From Epichloe hybrida (Eukaryota > Ascomycota > Sordariomycetes > Hypocreales > Clavicipitaceae), in the NCBI GenBank assembly GCA_019022495.1, contig JAFEKR010000012.1:868001-932000 (forward strand): a DNA stretch of 64,000 nucleotides, written 5' to 3'. The notes under the pieces were generated by a model. The model was not told the DNA's origin, searched no databases, and worked only from the letters and a program-made list of their open reading frames with translations. A program made the position numbers and the translations under genes. Positions 32,740-42,453 of this stretch are shown here, piece after piece (positions within the stretch are counted from its first letter, which is position 1; each line of letters opens with the position of its first letter).

Positions 32740-35366
32740 GATTGGCAAAGAGAATGATTGTGAGGATGTAATCAGAGGACAGGAGAAGATAGGGAAGGAC
32801 AAAGAGAGACGATGAGAGCCAGCTAGCAGCTTTGAAGCAAGCAATGACAGATGAACGATCGAAACGAGTAAAGTCCACAAGCTAAGCTTGAGCTTGAGGC
32901 CAAGGATACAACGTCGTCGTCGGTGGATTGACCGGATGTGCGGCAAAGACGGTCAGATAGACCAATAGTCTTGCTTTCCGATGTGCCGTTTTATTAGTGA
33001 AATGAATGTAATTAAGCAAAAATGTGAGACTGGGAATCGCCAGGAGTAAGTATCCCACAGAACGCCGAATGAACTTTCAATTTCTCCTGTAGTCTAGGAT
33101 GAAAAGAACGGCAGCACAATCGCAACGAGGTGCCAGGGGATAGTAAGAGTGATAAAGGAGGAACAAACGGACCATGCGGGTGGAAGAGAAGAAAGCCACT
33201 GGGGAGCAGACAACGAAGCAGATGGTGTGGATGGCGACTGACTGACTCTGACTGGGAAACGACGGATGGTGGACCAATATTGGTTGGGGGATTCCCAATG
33301 CTGCATTTGGGAGCGGCGGGGGTCAGGACTCGGGGGTCAGGACTCAGGGGTCAGGCAGGGGTCGAACCCCCCCCCAATGGTCGAACACGGATTGATTGAT
33401 TTAATCAATCGATGGGCGGACCGGTTGATGGAAAAGCGGTGCCCCGGCGGCTGGCTTCATTCGCATCAATCCCGCCATCCAGGCAAATCAATCCTGTAGT
33501 CGATGAAGAAAGCCGACCTGCCACGGAGCTCAAATCAAATCAGTCAGGTCCGGTTGAGCGTTTGGTGGTTTGGTGGCCACACGGTTCGCGCGGCAGGCGC
33601 GGCAGGCGTGGCAGGCACGGCAGGCGCGACGGGCTCCTGGGGAGAGGAGAGACTGGAAGAAGACAGACACGTTCTATTTATTCGAATCGCTTCAAGGCGC
33701 GGCAGTGCTAACAATGCCTGCTTTCTTGAGATGCGTCTTCATTACGAATATACTATAGCTGATCATTTCCGCAAAAGTGCCCATTCAGCGCGAACGCACT
33801 CCGTGACGTGAGAGAGTTTAACGAAACGTGGAAAGAAGGGGGATGCCCAACAACGCCCCCAGTCGTTCCGTTATGCCCTGCAATTTTTTCTTGACTTTGC
33901 AAGTTAGGCTCGTCGTTGTCCCATCACGAAAACATGGCGCTTCAATTTACTTTTTTTTTTCTGCCGTCCATTGTCCCTGAACTGCTGGCGGGCAGTGCTC
34001 GTGAGCGCCCCGGCGGGGACTGTGGAGTTTGGTGCGGACAAACAAGCGGTTCCTGATAAGAATAATAATGGCGCCAATGCTGAAACTTTTTCGTAACGTG
34101 CCTTTGTACATATGCATATGTACAGACCTCGCTTCTTTGGCGGGGCTTATCCTCATATCAGTGGCAACGATTCAAATGCCACCCCGAGTTCGTAGCAGCT
34201 ATTTCAACTCCCAATACTTTGTGCAAGAAGGAGCCGGGACACCTTATCATTCTTGGCGCAGTCTATGCAGCTGACCACATGTCAGCCAAGCCCTTTGTGA
34301 AGTCGACTCGGCATTCCTCAATTTTTTCTTCAACGGTTGTTGTTAACTCAGTCGATAAAGTCTCTCAAATGATCGAAGACGTTACCAGGAAACCTCCATA
34401 TACAACTAGAGAGCCCAATCACGAACTATAAGAAGGTGGCTTTGATTTAAGAATTACTAGAGTTACTGCTTTATAATAACGGATCATTCGCTTTCGCAAT
34501 AGGATAACCCAATCCCTGACGTACTTCGTCGTACCATGAAAACGACGCAACATTCAATCTGAGCATTCCTTTCTGGTATCGGACAGTCCCTCGTCCCGGT
34601 CGAATGAATGGGTGCCACAAGGGTAGTCCAATGTTGTCGCACAATGAGTGAACGTTTTGCCGAATGATGTCTGGTCGCACGCTTTTCGCCATCATTCTCT
34701 ATTGGACCGATTGTGATGATGTATGAAAGTGCCGTCGCTGTTGTCGCTGTCGGCCGAGCACACCAAGAAGCTGGCCTCGTTCTACGATCCCGAATAGTGA
34801 ACAACAGAACCCCAGAGCCTGCAAATTTTGTCACGTTGATTCAGGTCAAGACGTTGCGCAGCCTTAGCAGTAGAATCAACATCGTAGGAGCTTTGATAAC
34901 TGCTGTTGATGCCTGCGTAACATGGCTCCTGATGAACACAGATGAGCCCTTCGTTCCTGCTCAGCCTGCTTGAGGCGGTTACATACGGAAGCTCCTTCCT
35001 TGGAAGTTGCAATCACCCCACCTGTGCTCAACCAGATTCTCGTCCTAGGTAAAAGTGAATGCAGCAAACGCTGTCTGCCGTTCAAGGATTGGAGATATTC
35101 TGGCCAACCTCAGTCCTGGAACTCTGCAAAAAGTGGCGAAATTTGCAGTAATCGACCAGGTCGTCCCTTCAAAGGTCCAGCACTTGTTTGTGACGTCTCA
35201 CCAATCTGATCAACACGACCCGCGTACCTATGTGAATATATTTGAACCCCTCTCGTTAATATTTGCGCGGTTATGCCATAATATTTCGAGCTCCTCCAAT
35301 AATCTTCTATGACGAACCCTCTTAATAATCGGTCTTAGCCTAGCCTACACACTCTCACCCATCAAG
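32740..35366. other. Large gap with minisatellite-like DNA and no supported gene
   Basis: 2.6 kb. GGGGTCAGGACTC copies lie at about 33320-33360 and GGCAGGCGC copies at about 33590-33630. A poly-T run is at 33950-33960. Several frames of 70-115 codons at 34.0-35.3 kb resemble nothing I recognise. The second half may be decayed sequence, like the pseudogene that follows. Confidence 0.5.
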
Positions 35367-38291
35367 ATGTCGAACTGCGCCGTCGTTCTTCTTTTCACTT
35401 TAGCCGCTCAAGCTTTCATTCAAAACTATTCGTCGGCCGATTCTTCTCCGAAGATAAATTCCTCAGCAGGTATTGGAATTACGCAAAAGTACATCATCGA
35501 AATATCTGAAGTCGGTAATTTTCGGTCATGCTAGCAGTGGTAGACATCTGGCTAACGATATTCCTTAGGGATCATCCATTGAATTTGTTACTCAGTCATT
35601 TGACCGCCTTCATACCGGAACCCAGGAAAAATTCGACTGTCACGACATCTTCACTGGTGCTGTAATTGAGACGTCCTTGGAGAACGTCGATTCTCTGCAA
35701 CAGATATCAGGCATAGCGAGGGTATGGCCTGTTCAAACGATGTCAATTCCGCGGTCAATTCCCCTCCGAAAAGGCTCCATCAATGCTGAAGGCAGGAACA
35801 TCTCGGTTCATCAGTGGACAGGGGTGCACGAGCTTCATGAATTAGGGTTCAAGGGCAAAGGCACAAAAGTTGCAATTGTTGACACAGGAGTTGATTACTC
35901 TCATCAAGCAGTAAGTTAGCCAAGACTCTCTACAGAACCGAAAGCTGAACTTTCATCTACAGCTTGGTGGTTGCTTCGGCACGGGCTGCAAAATTGCCGG
36001 GGGCTATGATCTTGTTGGGCCGAAATGTACGTTTGTGATACAAAGAAGCATGCACTGCAGGGCTTTCCACTTACTGCTCGCTTTGAAGGGGATTCTCGTT
36101 CTGAAAGAGTTCATCCAAAGCAGCCCGATAATGATCCCATGGATTACAAGGGACACGGTACACATGTTGCAGGCATCATCGCAGGCGAGAATGAATGGCA
36201 AGATTGTCCTCTCCGCTCTCTGGGCAGTGGTTAGTTACAGTTCACTAACAAAATCGTCAAAAGGTTCTCTGGAGTTGCACCTGAGGCGGAGCTTTTCATA
36301 TACAAAGTGTTCTCCGATGTATGTTGAGCAGCTGACATACAACGTCTCATACTTATACGTTGCGCTAGGAGCCTGGACAGTCGGACACCACTGAAGACGT
36401 CCTGATACAAGCGTTTTGTGACGCCTATAGTGCTGGAGTAAGTTTCAATCTGACACAAGCACGAGTATCATGCTAATATCCGGTACAGGCAGACGTCATC
36501 ACTGCCAGCATAAATCGACCAGGAGGCTTTGTCGATAGTCCATGGGCCCTTGTAGCGAGCCGTATAGCCCAGAAAGGAGTCTTTGTTTCCATAGCTGCGG
36601 GTAACGATGGTGAAACCGGTCCTTTTTACTCTGGAGTCGGCTCGAATGGACGGCATGTTGTATCAGTGGCAGCCATTAATACTACAGGCGACCCCGGATT
36701 GCACAAAGTTGGGTCAGCATCGAAACCTGTCGCGGCCTACTTTACTTCGTGGGGACCAACCAATGAGCTGATATTGAAACCGGATATCGGCGCCCCTGGC
36801 TACGATATCATTAGTACTTACCTCGATCATGGATTTGAAACGGATAGTGGCTCGTCTATGGCTGCACCTTACATAGCTGGAATTGCAGCTTTGCATGTTT
36901 CAGAACATGGTGGTCGGGAACTACATGGTTCCAATTCCGCAATAGATCTCGCAAGTAGAATAATTGCTAGCGGACGAAACGTCGCCTGGAGTACCGGCGA
37001 GATCAACTTCAACGAGTCAGCACCACCTTTTCAGGTGGGAGCTGGCCTTGTTGACGCTCGCAAAGTTCTATTATACAAGACCCAGCTGTCATTCGACTCT
37101 ATTTCACTTTTAGATACTGAACTATTCAGGCCGGGCTGGGACATCAAGTTAACAAATCTTGCAAATCGGACGGTTCTTTACACTTTCCAGCACGAGCCTT
37201 TGCCTGGGGTGGAAATATATGATGGAAATGGTGCAATTAAGCTGTTGGCTAAATTGCGACCACGCAACATATCAGCCGTCGTTTCTCTCCCACCAGCTTT
37301 GAGGATCGAGGCTGGCCAAACAAAGACGTTCAAGTAATATTTGACTATGATGACTTGGCATGGCATACGCTGACTATCGTGGGGGACAGTGTCACGTTCA
37401 AACTCCCTCAAGATGTTGACGACAATCTGCTCCCTTTATATAGCGGCAAAATCCACATCAAAAGTGATGACGGCGAAAAGCTTTGCATTCCGTATGGAGG
37501 GAAGTTATTGAGCCTTGTCAAATTGTGATGTTTTCCGCGAACTAACATTTCGAGTTCAGGTGCGGCATATGACACAGAGAAAGCCTTCGACACCATGTTT
37601 GATGGCAAACCGATTATTAATGGATGGCACGAAGGAGCCAAGTGAGGCACCCGAGGATTTTTTTGGGTGGCGCGATTCACCAACGCTAATGTCTCACGGT
37701 AGCTGGTCTTTCGACCCCGAGCGACGGCCAACGGATTTCGCGGATCTAAGTCTTCGGCTCAGCTATCCTTGTGTTCATCTGCGATGGGATGTTGGTGTTC
37801 TAAATGATAGTCCCTGTACCAAGCACATATACTGACACTGTTCCAGATATTTGAGCGAGATTGGACCGAATTAGAGTGGCAATACCCTCTTGTGATTGGA
37901 AAAGGGGGATATATCGGCTCAGCTACTTCAGTTCGTGATGCTGATAAGTTTCTGTGGTTTGATAGCTCGTTGGTGGACATCAACGATACCATATCTTTTC
38001 CTTTAACAAGAGTCTCACGAGGACATCAACGATTCTGGTGGTTTGGGAAGCTATCAAATGGAACGAAGATAGCACCTGGGAACTACAGGTTACTACAACC
38101 CTTGTGTTATCAAACCATTCCCCAGTTTCCTTTGACTAACTTGAACGCATAGCATGCGAATCGCAGCTTTGAGGCCGTACGGAGAACCCCGAATATCTGA
38201 CCACTGGGATATCACGGATCTGGATGGACATAGCATACAAATTTTGCCAGGTAATGGAACCAACGCTACATATGTCTTGGCCAAGGATTAG
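35367..38291 (+). pseudogene. Minor extracellular protease Vpr-type subtilase (S8), apparently inactivated
   Basis: Remains of a multi-exon secreted subtilisin-like protease. The signal-like start is MSNCAVVLLFTLAAQAF, followed by the inhibitor-I9-like propeptide (QKYIIEISE...GSSIEFVTQSFDRLHTGTQ). Catalytic boxes are all present: Asp in VAIVDTGVDYSH, His in GHGTHVAGIIAGE and Ser in SGSSMAAPYIAGIAALH. A PA-like insert is not obvious. C-terminal fn3-like parts continue to YVLAKD. Approximate exons: 35367-35510, 35569-35910, 35963-36026, 36089 onward, and others to 38291. Damage: a -1 frameshift at about 37334, a GTAAGT-type donor changed to GGAAGT at 37500, in-frame TGA at 37643 and TAG near 37700, and weak or very short introns earlier. 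Known introns leave these unexplained. Confidence 0.75.
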
Positions 38292-38594
38292 GTGGATAGC
38301 GAGGAGAAGACCGGAACAGATGTTGGAACGTTGATCATGGCGCAGAGAGAGACATTATAAATTTTCTAGTCAAACCCATCTGTACTGTAATCACGAGCTC
38401 GCTGATTTCAAGTTGATTTCATCATTCAATGGGCGTATGCCCACAAGGTTTTGTGTTGACTGAAATTCCGATACTCACTTAAATGCAGACGCACTCTGTC
38501 GTAAGATGCAAAAATGCGGATAGTCCTGATATCATGTCATTGCATGTTGCCCGTCATGCCTTCGCGCATTCCTAAACCTGTACCATCATTGCGT
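38292..38594. other. Convergent gap, no gene seen
   Basis: 303 bases between the subtilase relic and the ZIP transporter stop codon. Confidence 0.55.
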
Positions 38595-40610
38595 CTAAGC
38601 CCATTTACCGAGGAGACTCATAACCGCCATACCAGTCATCAAGGCCGCGCCGCCCAACACAACGGTGAGCGTATCCGCGTCCGCAAGCTCTGCCTTGTGG
38701 CCATGAGAACCCACCATCCAATCGGCCGCCCACATCTCTACTACGCCGGTCCAGACCAGGATACCGGCCGACAGAGCGTCTAGCGTTCCAATAGCGATGA
38801 TGGTGGACTTGTCGTTGCCGTTGAACTTGTTCAGAACGCCGATACCGATGGCCATGCCAATGGGCGTAACAAAAGCAAACAAAGCCGCCAGACCCAGCTT
38901 CTTCTTCATGGACAAGGTGAGGGGCTGCTTAAGCTGGAATGTTCCGTCGGTAGCCTCCTCGGATGGTGAAATGACGGATTTGTCGGCGTCACTCCCACCA
39001 TCTCTGCTGGATTGGTGAGTGACAGGTGGCAAGAGATGTACGTCGGCGCTGGTGCCAATGGTGGCAATTCGAGTACCCAGAGCCAGACCTTCGAAGATCT
39101 GGTGGAACAGGATGACGACGAATAAAGTAATGAAGAATGAGTCGCCTGCAACGACCAACGTGAGACCAATGACTTGAGGCACACACTAGTTAGCAAAAAG
39201 TCAAGTAGACAAGAATTCTTCGTCTCCTTGTTTTAATGAAATGGGCGCGACTCTGTACTATTGAGGACAAAGACTTACGAAGAGAGTGGAACAAGATTCC
39301 AGCTTCCATGACCAGGATGCTCACGACCTCGTTGGAAAGCAAGGCCCGGGCTTGTTGCTCACGACTCAGATGTGATGTGGCTTTGGTCCTGGCAAGCACG
39401 ACGCGCTGACCGATGTATTCGATGAGGAAGGACAGGAAGATACCGGCCATCAAAATGGCGGCGGTCGTGCCCTCGTAGCCAAGGTCGCCTAGACATTTGT
39501 TTCCGAACATGAGGGTCGCGTGGACGAAGAGCTATGTACAGAGGATTTAGTCGGCTTTTTAGAGACTTTTTCTCCCATCCCATCTCTTGGAGTAGATCTA
39601 GCGGCCAACTTACGTGGACAAAGGCCGTGGAGATGATGATTCCCGTGCCGAATTGTTTGAGAATAGTAAAGACGAGAGAAAGCTTCTTGGGGAGAACGTT
39701 GTGGAGGAAAATGGGGCCGAAAACGCCTAAGTCCAGATTTTCTAGGTCAGTACGAGGTTTTCCATCGGCTGCTCGATGTATCCTCCAAGGTGGTTCGGTC
39801 GTCACGTACCTAGCGCGCTGGTAGCCATGATGACGAAGAGGAGACCGACTCGAAGACCGATGTTGTAATCCCTCGTGGCTATGCCGCAGTTGGGTTGGCT
39901 GCTTCCTCCGCCCTCGCTCTCTCCTTCGCCAACGCAGTGTCTATGAGATGTTAGTTTGCGCATGGTCGGGGGAGGGGGTGTTTGAAAATGAAGAGCGAGG
40001 GGAAAAGAGGACTTTGTTCGGATTTGCGTGGACTTACTCGACTCCAGCGTGGAAATGGCAGTGCTTGTGTCCGCTTCCACTTTCCTTGCTGCCAGTGTTG
40101 CCGCCGGTGTTGCCGCCGGTGTTTCCTCCCGTGTGGCCCCCCTTGTTGCCTCCGGAGTTGGGCAGGTGGATTTCCACATCGTCACCGTCCGGGGCGATGC
40201 AGAACCTGGGTGGATGAGGTGTCAGTGCGATGACTTCGAATGCGAGTGGGACGAATGGGATGATTTCGTGGACTCACAGTTCGGAGCCATGGCTGTGGCA
40301 GCCTGTGTACGAGGCTGGTAGATCTGTGGTCTGGGTTGGCGTCGTCTGGACTAGATATTCAGTCTCTCCGGGCCCCATGCAGTACCTGATGGATCTTGAG
40401 TCAGTTCGATGATGACACGTCGTGATGGCAGATGCTGTTTGTTGGGGGTGTATTTGAAACATACACTTGAGAACCATGAAGATGGCATCCCGTGACTGCC
40501 GTGACTGCCGGTGCTGATGCGGTCGTCGTAGGAGCAGGCGTCTGTCTGGCGAACAACTGTGCGGTTGCGACACCAACGAGGGCGAACGACGCCAATGATG
40601 GCAAATACAT
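38595..40610 (-). CDS. ZIP-family metal transporter with repeated Cys/His modules
   Basis: Predicted plasma-membrane Zn/Fe importer of 498 residues. Exons in coding order: 40610-40465, 40385-40278, 40205-40038, 39940-39810, 39726-39614, 39531-39279 and 39172-38595; all GT-AG and in frame. The start MYLPSLASFALVGVATAQ is a signal peptide. The extracellular part has three modules: GCHLHGSQVYC, GCHSHGSELFC and HCHFHAGVEHC, separated by Thr/Pro- and GGN-rich linkers. The membrane part has about eight helices. Helix 4 (EAGILFHSLLIGLTL) and helix 5 (HQIFEGLALGTRIA) carry the His/Glu residues of the ZIP metal site. A long acidic loop precedes the last three helices. The modules probably bind metal ions. 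A TATA box and a 13-bp tandem repeat lie upstream. Confidence 0.93.
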
Positions 40611-40717
40611 GGTTGCGATCACAACACCTCCGTCAACTGGAACTCGTGAAATCTATGCCGCTTGTTGTCGTGCAAGAACAAAATAGTGTCGGTCGGCGGA
40701 CTGGGTTGACGCGGGCG

Positions 40718-40729
40718 TATTATATATAC
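40718..40729 (-). promoter_or_regulatory. TATA box of the ZIP transporter gene
   Basis: TATTATATATAC about 110-120 bases upstream of the ATG at 40610, directly next to the tandem repeat. Confidence 0.55.
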
Positions 40730-40739
40730 CGCGATCTGA

Positions 40740-40788
40740 TTTAAGCTTGTCGTTTAAGCTTGGCGTTTAAGCTTGTCGTTTTAGCTTC
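40740..40788. repeat. 13-bp tandem repeat upstream of the ZIP transporter
   Basis: Three full units of TTTAAGCTTGTCG (the second reads GGCG) at 40740-40752, 40753-40765 and 40766-40778, then a partial fourth. Each unit has the palindrome AAGCTT. The array starts about 130 bases upstream of the start codon and 10 bases beyond the TATA box, a good place for a regulator-binding array. Confidence 0.8.
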
Positions 40789-42453
40789 AAAGGCACGTCG
40801 GGATGGATGTGTATTCGGCTTTGCGATCACAGATGTACGCCCAACAAATCACTCGAACCGGCAAGCGACGCCCAGAAAGAACCAGAAAAAAAAGCGAGAA
40901 AATTGAGGTCAATTATACACCTACAGATTGCAAATCTGCCAAGACCTTGATGAAGCAAATTTTCGCGTTTCCCACTTACTCATCAGTAATACATATTTGC
41001 TGACGCCCCTCCTCTCTCTGGCCAAGCCATCTCAATCGTTGGTAGCGTGGTCCATGCACACTGCAGCCCGCAATGCGCGAAAACCCAATCGGCGAAAAAA
41101 AGAGGACAGGAAGAAGCCTGGTGTTGGGACTGGGTCAGCTGTTGGTGATGGTGAACCTTGATGGACAAGACGGCAGAGAGTTGGCCGGCACCCTGATGGG
41201 CCTGGCACAGGTCCTGTTGCCAAGCCAGGTGTACGGAATAAAGTGACGGTCAGTGATGGTCAGTACTCCGTATTGTCACCATTGTCACTTCTCGAGGCTT
41301 ACCCATGGATGTCAGCCCGGTCTCTCACCGACGCCCCCAAGAAGGGAATGGAGATCCGGGAGTCGGACGGCGTGAACGCCACAGGGTGTCGTTGGTGTCG
41401 TTGATTCGTTGGTCAAGACCAGATTGAACCATCAAAGCTGTCCATTAAATCTTGGACGAAACTTGAGTATATCTTGCGCTTCCACAGGGCATACGGGTCT
41501 CATACCAGGTAGAAACACCAGAGGGTTAAGTCCATCCGCTGTCGGTTTGTCCGACCGGCGTCGAAAAGAATGCAAGAGGAGTCCCTTTCTCAACATCGCG
41601 TATCATGAATATCCGCTTGGGTGCGTTTATTAGAAAGGCTCGTGCGGGGGGTATGGACGAGATTTTCGTGTTTATCTAGTGTCATCAAACATGACAGTTG
41701 GTCCTGACCAGATAAAAGACGATCTGTCGGTTCAGTCCCGGCAAAGCGTGACGTTATTCGCCCTGTCAAGTATTCCGTGCACAGGCTTTCAGCTTTGCTT
41801 CCCAAGCTGGCAGCAAGTGCTGCCTGAGACTCGGCGCACCACCTCATCTGAAGATTCAACAGTTAAAGGCCGTCTTTCAAACGGATGAGCTGAAGTAAGA
41901 CCCCAACGTGTCTTGTCTGATTACTGAACAGCTTACCGGCTTCACATCATGCATACTCCGCAGTCGATCGTCTTTCTGCTCTTTCTGCGCCCAAGCCGCG
42001 CTCTACACAGCTGAGCCTGCCTCATAAGTTCGATTTCTGAAAATATTGAGGTTTTGTGTTCGGAGGGAAGGAAGGAATCAAAGTCTGTCAGAAAGGGAAA
42101 TCGTCTTCTTCTTGCTGTGCGCTTCCTCTAGAAGTGGTTGCTGGGGAGAGAGGTGACAAGTTGCCGCCAGCTGCAGACAGCCGCCAGCCGCCAGCCGCCA
42201 GCCGCCAGCAGCTAGGCTGATTACGGAAACCCGATTGATTATTCGCCAGATCAGTGGGCCACGGCGCGGCACTTTAATTGATCTGCCGCCAAAAAACGCG
42301 TCTCCCCGGCGGGTCAGGTGGGTTGGGGACGCGACTCGGATCTGCAGGAACTTTCGAGCCGTGCTGTGTGACACTCTTCTGTCGTGACCTTCACGTAACG
42401 CTCATTGACTGACTGGCCCCTGGACTGGTCCATGACAAGCAGAGCAATTCATC
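40789..42453. other. Divergent region between the ZIP gene and MSH2
   Basis: No gene recognised. Carries one exact TACTCCGTA nonamer at 41264-41272, a GCCAGCC-type tandem tract (42181-42210) and MCB-like elements near MSH2. Confidence 0.5.
42296..42334. promoter_or_regulatory. MCB-type elements upstream of MSH2
   Basis: ACGCGT at 42296-42301 and the near-match ACGCGA at 42329-42334 lie about 120-158 bases before the MSH2 start. ACGCGT is the MluI cell-cycle box bound by MBF (Mbp1-Swi6), which drives G1/S genes. Confidence 0.45.

Noticed and set aside
33310..33380. A tRNA T-arm-like GTCGAACCCCC near a G-rich repeat
   Set aside because: No acceptor or anticodon stem can be paired with it; it is part of the GGGGTCAGGACTC minisatellite.
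34471..34695. A 74-codon minus-strand frame with protein-like composition
   Set aside because: No family could be named, and there is no clear start context, splice support or neighbour to join it to.
40789..42295. A zinc-responsive ncRNA or hidden gene in the ZIP-MSH2 gap
   Set aside because: I looked for tRNA arms, splice-linked frames and hairpins and found nothing beyond short repeats.
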